Of a stretch of 26,679 nt of DNA, positions 1 through 7,314 are shown piece by piece; the first letter of the stretch is position 1; every line of letters starts with the position of its first letter. The translations under genes and the position numbers were made by a program. The notes beneath the pieces were generated by a model. The model ran no database searches. It was not told the origin of the DNA and saw only the letters and a program-made list of their open reading frames with translations. Source of the stretch: an uncultured Dialister sp. (GTDB taxonomy: Bacteria; Bacillota; Negativicutes; Veillonellales; Dialisteraceae); NCBI GenBank assembly GCA_900545365.1, contig UQYL01000020.1, forward strand, positions 1 through 26,679, read 5' to 3'.

Positions 1-9
1 TGGCTGGCC

Positions 10-90
10 AAAAAGAGAAATGAAGCCTCAAATGCAGCTCGGAGCTGCAGAATGAGTCATAGTAAAATGAAGCTCCCGCGGCAGCGTCGT
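10..90 (+). repeat. Dispersed 80-bp repeat, copy 1 (cut by the window edge)
   Basis: This stretch matches 17928-18009 in the same orientation over about 80 bases, with roughly ten substitutions and one 1-nt indel. It contains an 8-bp palindrome arm (TGCAGCTC/GAGCTGCA) with a 1-nt loop. In the other copy the repeat is the right arm of a long hairpin; here the left arm would lie outside the window. It sits just past the yebC terminator, so it is intergenic. It looks like a multicopy intergenic element rather than a gene. Confidence 0.75.
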
Positions 91-97
91 ATGTGGG

Positions 98-165
98 CCC
101 GCACCGCGCGGGAATACAGCTCAGCGTAAGCCTGTACCCGCACCGCTCGGGAACACGGCTCAGCG
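98..165 (+). repeat. Two-copy tandem repeat with small hairpins
   Basis: Two 29-bp copies (98-126 and 137-165) repeat with a 39-bp period and differ at only a few positions. Each begins with a CCCGCACCGC core followed by a complementary CGGG, so each can fold into a small GC-rich hairpin, and each ends in CTCAGCG. It directly follows repeat copy 1, and no gene covers it. Function unknown. Confidence 0.7.
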
Positions 166-199
166 CCGGAAAAATTTCCGCGCGCCCGAAAAAGGGCGC

Positions 200-224
200 A
201 AAAAAACACCGGTCTCCCGGTGTT
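200..224 (-). terminator. Rho-independent terminator after yebC
   Basis: On the minus strand, an 8-bp stem AACACCGG/CCGGTGTT with a 4-nt loop is followed by a run of seven T, a few bases after the yebC stop. It ends the long ylxM-to-yebC operon. A second hairpin (GCGCCC/GGGCGC, 182-199) lies immediately beyond. Confidence 0.85.
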
Positions 225-232
225 CTCCTGTT

Positions 233-964
233 TTATTCCTCGTCAGGCAGATCGGCGTTTGTGTAGACTTCCTGCACGTCGTCCATATCTTCCAGTTCGT
301 CGATGAGATGCTGCATCGTTTTCGCCGCGTCGCCGGTGAGGGATACGGTGGTATCCGGCACCATGCCCACTTCGGAAGCGGAAACGGCAATGCCTTCTTT
401 GTCGAGCGCGTCGGAGACGGTCATGAAGTCTTCCGGCGAGGTGGTGATCTCGTAGCTGTCTTCTCCGACGGCTACGTCTTCCGCGCCCGCGTCGAGGGCG
501 ATCATCATGATGGTGTCTTCATCCGCCGCTTCTTTGTCGACGATGATGGAGCCTTTTTTCTTGAACATCCACGCCACGCATCCCGTAGCGCCGAGGCTGC
601 CGCCGTGATGGGTGAAGGCGTGGCGGATGTCCGCCGCCATGCGGTTGCGGTTGTCCGTATTGCATTCGGCGATGACTGCCGCGCCGCCCGGGCCGTAGCC
701 TTCGTAGGTGACTTCGTCGAAGCCGACGCCGCTTGCCGCGCCGACGCCTTTGGCGATGGCTCTCTGGATATTTTCCTTCGGCACGTTGTTCTGCTTCGCC
801 TTGGTGAGAGCGAGCTTCAGGCGCATATTGCCGACAGGGTCTCCGCCGCCCATGCGGGCCGCGATGGTGATCTCCTTGGAGATCTTCGTGGTGATCTTCG
901 CGCGGATCGCGTCGGTCTTACCTTTTTTCCTCTTGATGTTTTCCCATTTGGAATGTCCGGACAT
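233..964 (-). CDS. yebC: YebC/PmpR (TACO1) family translation factor
   Basis: The 243-aa product has the full YebC length. It starts with the hallmark MSGHSKWENIKRKK and carries the conserved GYGPGGAAVIAECNTDNRNR block near residue 90. The N-terminus resembles the type I (YebC) branch rather than the YeeI-like type II branch. Members were long annotated as transcriptional regulators; newer work links YebC and mitochondrial TACO1 to relief of ribosome stalling at polyproline. The start is fixed by an AAGGAGG Shine-Dalgarno site, and the ATG lies one base past the stop of the upstream methyltransferase gene. It is the last gene of a nine-gene translation/secretion operon, a context that favours a ribosome role. 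The link to proline decoding here is inference. Confidence 0.95.
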   Translation of the reverse strand: MSGHSKWENIKRKKGKTDAIRAKITTKISKEITIAARMGGGDPVGNMRLKLALTKAKQNNVPKENIQRAIAKGVGAASGVGFDEVTYEGYGPGGAAVIAECNTDNRNRMAADIRHAFTHHGGSLGATGCVAWMFKKKGSIIVDKEAADEDTIMMIALDAGAEDVAVGEDSYEITTSPEDFMTVSDALDKEGIAVSASEVGMVPDTTVSLTGDAAKTMQHLIDELEDMDDVQEVYTNADLPDEE

Positions 965-965
965 A

Positions 966-1550
966 TTAATCCTCCTTTTCCTTTTCCCACCATGCTTCGC
1001 CGAGCAGGCGGTCGAGGATGATCGCTGCGGCGCTTCTCACGCAGAGGTGATTGTAGCTGCCGCATCCGTAAATCGGTTCCAGTATGTAGTCGAACTCTTT
1101 CATCATTTCCCGCGTCATGCCGTATCCGGTGCCGAAGAGGATGAGCACGGGCCGCGTCCCTTCGCGGATCTCCCGGCGCATTCTGGCGTAGGAGACCGTA
1201 TTGGGATAGACCCTGGCATCGGTGGTGACGATGGCCGGCTTTTCGCCGCAGTCTTTTTCGATCTGCGCGACTGCCGCCGCCAGGTCGGGCACGAGGGCCG
1301 TCTCTTCGAAGGCTTCCCGGCGGTTCGGATTGTACCGGCTGCCGGCGCCCGTTTTCCAGTGTTCCATGATGAGGGACGCCATGCGGCGCTGCGCTTCCAC
1401 GGGATGAATGATGAAATAGGTGCGCACATCGTAGGTCCTCGCGGTGCGTGCGATATCATGCAGGTCATAATTCGTGAGCGCCGTGGTGATGACTTCCATG
1501 TGCTTGTTGTAGATCGGGTAATGAATGAGTCCTATGTAGCAGGGAGCCAT
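966..1550 (-). CDS. SPOUT-type RNA methyltransferase (TM1570-like, PF09936 family)
   Basis: The 194-aa protein begins MAPCYIGLIHYPIYNK and ends with the SAM-binding knot region (LILFGTGYGMTREMM, then YNHLCVRSAAAIILDRLLG). This matches the small family of predicted SPOUT RNA methyltransferases encoded next to trmD in Firmicutes and Thermotogae. Substrate and modified base are unknown. Two starts compete: ATG at 1556 overlaps the trmD stop, but the GAGGA site then abuts it with no spacing. ATG at 1550 has that site 6 nt upstream, so I chose 1550; the longer form adds only Met-Thr. The gene sits between trmD and yebC with essentially no intergenic space, so translational coupling is likely. Confidence 0.85.
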   Translation of the reverse strand: MAPCYIGLIHYPIYNKHMEVITTALTNYDLHDIARTARTYDVRTYFIIHPVEAQRRMASLIMEHWKTGAGSRYNPNRREAFEETALVPDLAAAVAQIEKDCGEKPAIVTTDARVYPNTVSYARMRREIREGTRPVLILFGTGYGMTREMMKEFDYILEPIYGCGSYNHLCVRSAAAIILDRLLGEAWWEKEKED

Positions 1551-1552
1551 TG

Positions 1553-2290
1553 TCATTCCTCTTTTCTGATCTCGTCGATCAATTTCCTGTCTTCTTTGGA
1601 GAGGGTGAGCTTCTCCATGAGGTCGGGGCGGCATTTCATGGTGCGCCGGAGCGCTTCTTTCCTGCGCCAGCGGGCGATATTGGCATGATGCCCCGACAGG
1701 AGCACCTCCGGCACGCGCCAGCCCCGGTATTCCGCGGGCTTCGTGTACTGGGGATATTCGAGGATGGGCTCGTAGAAGGAATCTTCCGCGGCGCTCCCCG
1801 CGTCGCCCAGCACGCCCGGCACCATGCGGGCCACCGCGTCGGCGATGACCATCGCTCCCAGCTCGCCGCCGGTCAGCACGTAGTCGCCGATGGAGATGAG
1901 CTCGTCGGCGAGGTGCTCTTCCACGCGGTGATCCACCCCTTCGTAGTGCCCGCAGATGAGCACGAGGTGGTCATAGTCCCGGGCGAGCTGCTTCGCCTTG
2001 TCCTGGGTAAAGGTCTCTCCCGCGGGCGAGAGCAGGATGACCCGGCTCCGGGGCGTCTTCTCCGGCAGCACCGATTCGCACGCGTCAAAAAGAGGCGCGC
2101 ACATCATGAGCATGCCCGCGCCGCCGCCGCAGATGGTGTCATCCACCTGGCGGTGTTTATTCACGGCGAAATCTCTCGGATTGGTGACGCTCATTTCGAT
2201 GAGCCCCGCGGAGAGGGCCCGCCCGATGATGCTCTGATGGAAAAAGGCTTCCATGAATTCCGGGAAGAGCGACAGGATATCGATCTTCAT
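1553..2290 (-). CDS. trmD: tRNA (guanine-37-N1)-methyltransferase TrmD
   Basis: This 245-aa protein methylates G37 of tRNAs reading CNN codons (Leu, Pro, Arg), which prevents +1 frameshifting. The trefoil-knot SAM site is visible as LSPAGETFTQ (88-97), CGHYEGVDHRV (113-123) and GDYVLTGGE (135-143). The acidic pair at 169-170 is in the region of the family's catalytic Asp. Length and the MKIDILSLFPE start are typical. Its ATG overlaps the rimM stop by one base (TGATG). In many Firmicutes rplS comes next; here a SPOUT methyltransferase and yebC follow instead. Confidence 0.97.
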   Translation of the reverse strand: MKIDILSLFPEFMEAFFHQSIIGRALSAGLIEMSVTNPRDFAVNKHRQVDDTICGGGAGMLMMCAPLFDACESVLPEKTPRSRVILLSPAGETFTQDKAKQLARDYDHLVLICGHYEGVDHRVEEHLADELISIGDYVLTGGELGAMVIADAVARMVPGVLGDAGSAAEDSFYEPILEYPQYTKPAEYRGWRVPEVLLSGHHANIARWRRKEALRRTMKCRPDLMEKLTLSKEDRKLIDEIRKEE

Positions 2291-2796
2291 CAGTCATCCC
2301 ACTCCTGCAGGCGCACAGTCATGCGACCCGCCGCCGGATCGACGGAAAGAACGCAGTCCGGGATGGCGGGAAGCAGGATATCTTTTCCTTCCGCCGGGCG
2401 GATGACGTACACGTCGTTCGCGCCGGTCTGGATGATCTCCGCCACCGTCCCCACGGGGCTGCCGTCTTCCGTCACCGCGGCGAGGCCGATCAGTTCAAAA
2501 TAATAGTGAGTTCCGTCAGGCTGCTCCGGGAATTCGGAGCGCGGCACGGACACGGTCTTCCCCACGAGGAGCTCCGCCCCGTTCCGGTCGTCCGTCCCTT
2601 CGATGTGAAGGATATAAATGTTTTTATGGGGACGCGCGGACAGGAGGCGGACGCTCTTTCCATCGAGAAAGAGCCGCTTCAGTTTTTTGAATATTTCCGG
2701 CCGTTCCGTATTCGGCAGAATACGCAAATCACCCCGCACACCATGCGGGGCAACGATTTTTCCGACCTCTATGAGTTCATCGGATGCGTTATTCAC
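2290..2796 (-). CDS. rimM: 16S rRNA processing/30S maturation factor RimM
   Basis: The 168-aa product has the RimM N-terminal motif (VGKIVAPHGVRGDLRILP) and the C-terminal PRC-barrel region (AEIIQTGANDVYVIR, then LLPAIPDCV). RimM binds ribosomal protein S19 and assists 30S head assembly. The start codon is GTG and overlaps the end of ylqD by 8 nt; no strong Shine-Dalgarno site precedes it, so translation probably depends on coupling to ylqD. The stop overlaps the trmD start. The exact N-terminus is slightly uncertain. Confidence 0.95.
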   Translation of the reverse strand: MNNASDELIEVGKIVAPHGVRGDLRILPNTERPEIFKKLKRLFLDGKSVRLLSARPHKNIYILHIEGTDDRNGAELLVGKTVSVPRSEFPEQPDGTHYYFELIGLAAVTEDGSPVGTVAEIIQTGANDVYVIRPAEGKDILLPAIPDCVLSVDPAAGRMTVRLQEWDD

Positions 2797-3196
2797 GGAA
2801 AGCGATGACCTTTCCGTCTTCTACAAGGATCTCCCCGCCGCGGACCGCATTCATGTCGTCTCCGACGTGGATGGTCACGACGCGGTTCACCGGGCCGCGG
2901 GGCAGTTCTGCGCCGATGGCGAGCTTTTCCAGATGTTCTTTGTCATCGGTGAGCTTTTTCTTCGCCTGGAGCATCTGCGCCTTCTGGGCTTCGATCTGCG
3001 CGCGGAGCGGAGCGACCGCCTGCACATTGATCTTCGCCTGTTCATTCAGACGGGCATTGCCTTCAAATTCGAGCTGAGCAATATCATGCTCGACGCGGCT
3101 GATATTCTGCTCGAGTTCCGCGAGCAGTCTTGCTTTCAGTGCTTCGGTCAATTTGGATTTCAGCATGACCGGCACGAGAATCGTCATTTCGTCCAT
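2789..3196 (-). CDS. ylqD: YlqD family protein
   Basis: The 135-aa product matches the YlqD family (PF11068), whose function is unknown. It begins MDEMTILVPVMLKSKLTEAL, then has a long charged helix rich in Glu, Lys, Gln and Ala (about residues 25-90) that is probably a coiled coil. A small C-terminal domain (VNRVVTIHVGDDMNAVRGGEILVEDGKVIAF) follows. An AGAGGTG site 4-5 nt before the first ATG supports this start over Met4. It lies between khpA (10-nt gap) and rimM (8-nt overlap), its usual neighbours in Firmicutes, so a role around ribosome or RNA maturation is plausible but unproven. Confidence 0.85.
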   Translation of the reverse strand: MDEMTILVPVMLKSKLTEALKARLLAELEQNISRVEHDIAQLEFEGNARLNEQAKINVQAVAPLRAQIEAQKAQMLQAKKKLTDDKEHLEKLAIGAELPRGPVNRVVTIHVGDDMNAVRGGEILVEDGKVIAFRE

Positions 3197-3206
3197 AAGA
3201 CACCTC

Positions 3207-3434
3207 TCAGATAATATCGACAGCCACGCGGAGATCTTTTCTCAGCGCGCCCGCCTTGACGACGGTGCGGATGGCATTCGCGATCCGTCCCTGGCGTCCG
3301 ATCACCTTACCCATGTCCTCCGGGGCCACATGCACCTGATAGATCTCCATGCCGCCCTTATGGACCACGGTCACCGTGACAGCCTCCGGGTGTTTCACCA
3401 GAGACTGCACGATCCATTCAACCAGTTCTTTCAT
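3207..3434 (-). CDS. khpA: KH-domain RNA-binding protein KhpA
   Basis: This is a 75-aa single KH domain with the diagnostic GxxG loop (GRQG, in GKVIGRQGRIANAIRTVVKA). KhpA (YlqC) normally dimerises with KhpB/Jag and binds many RNAs; in Gram-positive relatives it affects cell size and division. Its place between rpsP and ylqD/rimM is the standard order. A GAGGG site lies about 6 nt before the ATG. Length is typical and nothing is missing. Confidence 0.93.
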   Translation of the reverse strand: MKELVEWIVQSLVKHPEAVTVTVVHKGGMEIYQVHVAPEDMGKVIGRQGRIANAIRTVVKAGALRKDLRVAVDII

Positions 3435-3446
3435 GGCTTTGCCCTC

Positions 3447-3710
3447 TTATTTCTTGGATTCGGCAAATTTAGCCAGGATGCCGTTCTTTTTCAGGATGGA
3501 ACGAACCGTTTCGGTCGGCTGTGCGCCCTGGCTCAGCCAGTGGAGAATCTGTTCTTCATCCAGCTTTACGGGAGCGTCGGTCTTGACCGGATCATACCAG
3601 CCGACAGTCGCTACCGGAGCGCCGCTGCGTGCTGCATGCGCGTCGATGACGACGATGCGGTAGAACGGCACCTTCTTTGCGCCCATACGGGTCAGACGAA
3701 TTTTTAACAT
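3447..3710 (-). CDS. rpsP: 30S ribosomal protein S16
   Basis: The 87-aa product has the S16 signature at its start (MLKIRLTRMGAKKVPFYRIVV), followed by GWYDPVK and WLSQGAQPTETV. S16 is an early 30S assembly protein. The start has a near-perfect Shine-Dalgarno AAGGAGGTG five bases upstream, the strongest in the operon. An 83-bp gap containing a hairpin separates it from ffh, so it may have separate control or mRNA processing. Confidence 0.97.
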   Translation of the reverse strand: MLKIRLTRMGAKKVPFYRIVVIDAHAARSGAPVATVGWYDPVKTDAPVKLDEEQILHWLSQGAQPTETVRSILKKNGILAKFAESKK

Positions 3711-3742
3711 GGTTTCACCTCCTTGGAATCATGATGGATGGA

Positions 3743-3772
3743 CATGGAAGAAGATGCGCTTCTCCTTCCATG
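3743..3772 (-). other. Intercistronic hairpin between ffh and rpsP
   Basis: A stem of about ten pairs (ATGGAAG...CTTCCAT plus AAG/CTT) with a 3-nt bulge and 5-nt loop lies in the only sizeable gap inside the operon, about 35 nt before the rpsP Shine-Dalgarno site. It has no T-run, so it is not an intrinsic terminator. It could be an mRNA processing or stability element or an S16 leader structure. Function is inferred only from position. Confidence 0.5.
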
Positions 3773-3793
3773 GGGAATATCCCTTTTTATGAA

Positions 3794-5152
3794 TCACAGC
3801 TTCGGAAGCATGCCTCCGGGGAAGCGGAAGCCTTTCGGCACCTTCATGTTCTTCCCTTTCATCTTCTTCATCTGTTTCTTCATCTCTTTGAACTGCTTCA
3901 TCATGCGGTTCACTTCCTGAATGTGCGTGCCCGAGCCCTGGGCGATGCGCTTGCGGCGGCTGCCGTTCAGGATCTCCGGATTCCGCCGCTCCTCTTCCGT
4001 CATGGAGAGGATGATCGCTTCGATGTGCTTGATCTCCTTGCCGTCGAAGTCGATATTTTTCAGCTGTTCTTTATACTTGCCCATGCCGGGGATCATGCCG
4101 AGGAGATTCTGCATGGAGCCGAGCTTCTTCACCTGATGGAGCTGCTTCAGGAAATCGTCCAGCGTGAATTCGCCCTTCTTCATGCGCACCACGGCGTCTT
4201 TCATGGCGTCCTGGTCGAGGTTCCGCTGGGCCTGCTCGAAGAGGGACTGGAGATCGCCCAGATCGAGGATGCGCCCCGCCATGCGGTCGGGGTAGAAATC
4301 TTCAAGGCCGCCGTCGAGCTTTTCGCTGACGCCGATCATCTTGATGGGCTTGCCCGTGACGGATTTGATGGAGAGCGCCGCACCGCCTCTGGCGTCGCCG
4401 TCCATCTTCGTGAGGATGGTGCCGTCGATGCCGAGATCGTCGTCGAAGGCCTTCGCCGTGGTGACGGCGTCCTGCCCCGTCATGGAGTCGAGCACCAGCA
4501 GGATCTCGTGGGGATGAACTTCCGCCTTGATGTTGCGCAGCTCTTCCATGAGCTTCTCGTCGATGGTGAGGCGCCCTGCCGTATCGAGGATGAGCACATC
4601 CTTATTGTAGGTCCGCGCCGTGTCCACGGCGGCCCGGGCAATGCGCACGGGATCAACGTTCGGCGGCATCCGGTAGACCGGCACATCCACCTGCTCGCCG
4701 AGGACTTCCAGCTGCTTCACCGCGGCGGGACGGTACACGTCGCACGCGGCGAGGAGCGGCCGGTGGCCTTTCTTCTTCATCATGAGGGCGAGCTTGCCGG
4801 CAGTGGTCGTCTTGCCCGCGCCCTGGAGGCCAACCAGCATGATCACCGTCATGCCCGAAGAGGAGAGGGTGATCTTGCTCTGCGTGCCGCCGAGGAGATC
4901 GGTCAGCTCGTCCCGGACGATCTTGATGACCGTCTGGTCCGGCTTGAGGCTTCCGAAGACTTCCTCGCCCACGGCTTTCTCCCGCACATGGGCGATGAAG
5001 TCTTTCGCGACCTTGAAATTGACGTCCGCTTCGAGGAGCGCCCGGCGCACTTCCCGGAGGGCGCTGTCGATGTCGCTCTCCGAGAGCTTGCCCCGGCCGC
5101 GGAGATCTTTGAAAGCGCTCTGCAGCTTGTCGCCTAAATTTTCAAAGGGCAT
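3794..5152 (-). CDS. ffh: Signal recognition particle protein Ffh (SRP54)
   Basis: This 452-aa GTPase targets nascent membrane and secretory proteins to FtsY and SecYEG. Visible parts are the N-domain (1-90), G1 GLQGAGKT (108-115), DTAGR near 190, TKMDGDARGG near 250, and the methionine-rich M domain from about 300. The M domain includes the SRP-RNA-binding region RRKRIAQGSGTHIQEVN and a tail rich in Met and Lys. Length is typical. A GAGGTG site precedes the ATG by 5 nt, and the start is 9 nt after the ylxM stop, as in other Firmicutes. Confidence 0.98.
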   Translation of the reverse strand: MPFENLGDKLQSAFKDLRGRGKLSESDIDSALREVRRALLEADVNFKVAKDFIAHVREKAVGEEVFGSLKPDQTVIKIVRDELTDLLGGTQSKITLSSSGMTVIMLVGLQGAGKTTTAGKLALMMKKKGHRPLLAACDVYRPAAVKQLEVLGEQVDVPVYRMPPNVDPVRIARAAVDTARTYNKDVLILDTAGRLTIDEKLMEELRNIKAEVHPHEILLVLDSMTGQDAVTTAKAFDDDLGIDGTILTKMDGDARGGAALSIKSVTGKPIKMIGVSEKLDGGLEDFYPDRMAGRILDLGDLQSLFEQAQRNLDQDAMKDAVVRMKKGEFTLDDFLKQLHQVKKLGSMQNLLGMIPGMGKYKEQLKNIDFDGKEIKHIEAIILSMTEEERRNPEILNGSRRKRIAQGSGTHIQEVNRMMKQFKEMKKQMKKMKGKNMKVPKGFRFPGGMLPKL

Positions 5153-5161
5153 CCCTTCACC

Positions 5162-5485
5162 TCATTCGCTCAAAATCCTGAGCAGCTCCGCCGCTTCTTC
5201 CGACCGCTGCGGCGGGATCATCCGCGCCAGCGCCCGGGCCGCTTCTTTTCTGGCCGTCCGGCCTTCCTCCATGTGGAGCGCCGCCTCGTAGGCCATGAGC
5301 TGCTCTTCCCCGTGGCGCATGGCATCGTGCACGGCCTGCCGGGAAATATGAAAATGCTCCGCGATCTCTCCGAGAGAGAGATTCTCATTATAATACAGAT
5401 CCAGGCACTCCCGCTGCCGCGCCGTGAGCAGCGCGCCGTAACAGTCAAGGAGCCCGCCTTTCCATACGATATTTTCAAGAGACAT
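5162..5485 (-). CDS. ylxM: YlxM family helix-turn-helix protein, SRP-associated
   Basis: This 107-aa product starts MSLENIVWKGGLLDCYG and carries a sigma-factor-region-4-like helix-turn-helix (LTARQRECLDLYYNENLSL, then HISRQAVHDAMRHGEE). YlxM proteins are encoded beside ffh and interact with the SRP in streptococci. The open frame continues upstream, but the ATG at 5485 is preceded by a GGTGAT site and lies about 20 nt downstream of a consensus -10, so any longer start would fall before the transcription start. First gene of the operon. Confidence 0.9.
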   Translation of the reverse strand: MSLENIVWKGGLLDCYGALLTARQRECLDLYYNENLSLGEIAEHFHISRQAVHDAMRHGEEQLMAYEAALHMEEGRTARKEAARALARMIPPQRSEEAAELLRILSE

Positions 5486-5504
5486 GGTATCACCAACGAG
5501 TCTC

Positions 5505-5533
5505 ATTATATAAAAGAAAGGAGCCCCTGTCAA
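5505..5533 (-). promoter_or_regulatory. Consensus housekeeping promoter for the ylxM-yebC operon
   Basis: On the minus strand, TTGACA (5528-5533) and TATAAT (5505-5510) are separated by exactly 17 nt, a perfect match to the sigma-70/sigma-A consensus. Transcription would start near 5498, a dozen bases before the ylxM start codon, giving a very short leader. Such a strong promoter suits ribosomal protein and SRP genes. Confidence 0.85.
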
Positions 5534-5569
5534 GGAAAATCCCTTTACATCCAGGGCGCGGACGGCACG

Positions 5570-5593
5570 AAAAAACCTGCCCCGCAGGGCAGG
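5570..5593 (-). terminator. Rho-independent terminator after rubredoxin
   Basis: A perfect 7-bp stem CCTGCCC/GGGCAGG with a 4-nt loop is followed by six T on the minus strand, 8 nt beyond the rubredoxin stop. It separates that gene from the strong ylxM promoter just downstream. Confidence 0.88.
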
Positions 5594-5600
5594 CGTTTTC

Positions 5601-5765
5601 TCAGTCTTCTTTCGGTTCGAAAGCGGATTTCGTGGCGCCGCAGAACGGGCAGACCCAGTCTTCGGGGATATCCTCGAATTTCGTGCCCGGAGCGATGCCG
5701 CCGTCAGGATCGCCCAGCGCTTCGTCATAGACGTAGCCGCAGAGGGTGCAGACATATTTCTTCAC
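5601..5765 (-). CDS. Rubredoxin
   Basis: This is a 54-aa protein with two CxxC knuckles, CTLC (Cys6, Cys9) and CPFC (Cys39, Cys42), which bind one iron atom. The typical rubredoxin core (GYVYDEALGDPDGGIAPGT and FEDIPEDWVCPFCGA) is present. Rubredoxins are small cytoplasmic electron carriers used by anaerobes, often for oxygen and peroxide detoxification. The start codon is GTG, set by a full AAGGAGG site 6 nt upstream. It forms a single-gene unit with its own extended -10 promoter and terminator; no partner oxidoreductase lies beside it. Confidence 0.96.
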   Translation of the reverse strand: MKKYVCTLCGYVYDEALGDPDGGIAPGTKFEDIPEDWVCPFCGATKSAFEPKED

Positions 5766-5810
5766 AGCGCGCCTCCTTTATGAAAAATAAAAATGATCTT
5801 CTGCGCCTTC

Positions 5811-5819
5811 ATTATACCA
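5811..5819 (-). promoter_or_regulatory. Extended -10 promoter for rubredoxin
   Basis: The minus strand reads TGG-TATAAT, an extended -10 element, about 45 bp before the rubredoxin GTG. No good -35 is seen at the usual distance, which is common for extended -10 promoters. It lies between the ompM terminator and the gene. Confidence 0.65.
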
Positions 5820-5831
5820 TGGCGGCGGGGC

Positions 5832-5862
5832 AAAAGAAAAAGACCTCCCGAAGGAAGTCTTT
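5832..5862 (-). terminator. Rho-independent terminator after ompM
   Basis: An 8-bp stem (AGACTTCC/GGAGGTCT, one G-U pair) with a TTCG loop is followed by a T-rich run (TTTTTCTTTT) on the minus strand, 16 nt after the ompM stop. Confidence 0.88.
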
Positions 5863-5876
5863 TGTCTTTTCGCTGA

Positions 5877-7118
5877 TCAGAATACGTAGTTCAGAGCGAT
5901 TTCGAATTCGTCGTCGTAATCGTCGCCGTTGTCAGCGTCGTAAGCGAACGCCCATTCACCGCGGAGGTACATATTCTTCATGAGGGTCACGTCAGCGGTA
6001 GCGAGCCAGAGGTTCGCGTCCTTTTCGAAGATCGTGCCGTCGATGTCGAGGCCGCTCATGTTGTGGTGGTACACGCCTTCTTCCACATCATAGTATGCCA
6101 CATCGATGTCGAAGGTGCCCGGCTTCTGGAGGTCCATCGCGCCGTAGCCGATGCCTGCTGCCCAGATCTGCGGATCGCCGGAAGCGTTGGTATCGGTGTA
6201 GTAGTCGCCGAATACGCGGAAGTCGCCTACCGGGATGAGGAGGTTCGCGCCGATGACGTTAGCGTCTTTCTTCACGGAGTTTTCCATGAAGTCGGAAGTG
6301 CGGAAGTAGTCAACGCCCAGTTTCGCGAAGCCGAAGTTCGCTTTTGCCTGTGCGTAGAATGCTTCTGCTTCGTCGAAGTCGCCGGTCGGATCGATGTCGG
6401 AATCAGCGGTCGCGTCTTTGAAGCGGCCGAAGCCGAATTTCAGGCTGTAGTCGTCATTGAAGTTGATCTGTGCTTCCGCGCCGTCGAAAGCGTTGCCGTA
6501 GAACCAGCAAGCCTGGGTGCCCATGTCGACTTCATAGCGGCCGAGAGTCAGGCCGACTTTGTCGCCGAACTGGTGCTGCACGTACATGCGGTCCATGGTG
6601 ACGTTAGCGTCGCCATCGTCTTTGAAGTCCACGTTGCCGGAACTGAGACGGCCTACGACCGTGGTATTTTCATTGACCTGTCCCTTAGCGGTGATACGGA
6701 CACGGCCGTTCCAGGAATCGTCGCCTTTGAAGTCCTGGATGTAACGCATACGAGCGTCGCCGCTCCAGGAGATGTTGCCGACTTTCTTTTCCAGGTTGGA
6801 AACGCGAACGCCCAGAGTGTCCAGTTCGTCAGCGTATTCGCCGGCCAGTTTGTCGATGGTCGCGCGCTGTTCCGCGTTGTACTGGTCTTCTTTCGCCATG
6901 AGACGGGCGATGATCTGTGCCATTTCGTAGCGGGTGATGTTGGTTTCGCCCTTGAAGGTGCCGTCCGGATAGCCTTCTACGATGCCCTGATCGGAAAGAT
7001 CAGCCACTGCCTGATACGCCCAGTCGGAGGTGGACACATCAGCAAACGGATTTGCCGCGTAAGCGGAAGCGCCAGCGGCGAGAGCAGCTACAGCTGCCAT
7101 TGCGAGAATTTTTTTCAT
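5877..7118 (-). CDS. ompM: OmpM-type SLH-domain outer membrane porin
   Basis: The 413-aa product has a signal peptide (MKKILAMAAVAALAAGASAYAA), then one SLH domain (about 23-75, including DWAYQAVADLSDQGIVEGYP and TRYEMAQIIARLM). A coiled-coil segment (about 80-113) and a C-terminal beta-barrel (alternating aromatic strands, ending ALNYVF) follow. In Negativicutes such proteins tether the outer membrane to peptidoglycan, the SLH domain binding polyamine-modified murein while the barrel forms a pore. The acidic, aromatic barrel is typical. It is monocistronic, with a strong promoter, long leader and terminator, as expected for a major outer membrane protein. It is the clearest diderm-Firmicute marker in the window. 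Confidence 0.95.
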   Translation of the reverse strand: MKKILAMAAVAALAAGASAYAANPFADVSTSDWAYQAVADLSDQGIVEGYPDGTFKGETNITRYEMAQIIARLMAKEDQYNAEQRATIDKLAGEYADELDTLGVRVSNLEKKVGNISWSGDARMRYIQDFKGDDSWNGRVRITAKGQVNENTTVVGRLSSGNVDFKDDGDANVTMDRMYVQHQFGDKVGLTLGRYEVDMGTQACWFYGNAFDGAEAQINFNDDYSLKFGFGRFKDATADSDIDPTGDFDEAEAFYAQAKANFGFAKLGVDYFRTSDFMENSVKKDANVIGANLLIPVGDFRVFGDYYTDTNASGDPQIWAAGIGYGAMDLQKPGTFDIDVAYYDVEEGVYHHNMSGLDIDGTIFEKDANLWLATADVTLMKNMYLRGEWAFAYDADNGDDYDDEFEIALNYVF

Positions 7119-7279
7119 TGTAATTCTTCGCTCCTTTCTGATTTTTGCTTTTCCTTGTAAAGGAGCGTCTGCCGGTCCCCCCGCAAGAGTGTCCGTGTTT
7201 CCTCTGCCTGCCGGGTTCCGCGCCTTGCTTCATACGGGGAAAAGCCCGTCCTTCCCGACGGAAGGGCGCCGTATAAATT
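7119..7279 (-). other. Long 5' leader of ompM
   Basis: The distance from the predicted transcription start (about 7279) to the ompM ATG is about 160 nt. Right at the 5' end, a 7-bp stem (CCCTTCC/GGGAAGG) with a 3-nt loop can form, which could protect the mRNA from decay. The Shine-Dalgarno AAAGGAG lies about 12 nt before the ATG. I recognise no known riboswitch. Confidence 0.5.
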
Positions 7280-7285
7280 GTATGC

Positions 7286-7314
7286 ATTATACAGATTCCA
7301 AAAGGTACTGTCAA
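7286..7314 (-). promoter_or_regulatory. Consensus promoter for ompM
   Basis: On the minus strand, TTGACA (7309-7314) and TATAAT (7286-7291) are spaced by 17 nt, with an A/T-rich stretch upstream of the -35 that may act as an UP element. It is a perfect housekeeping promoter, consistent with high expression. Confidence 0.85.
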
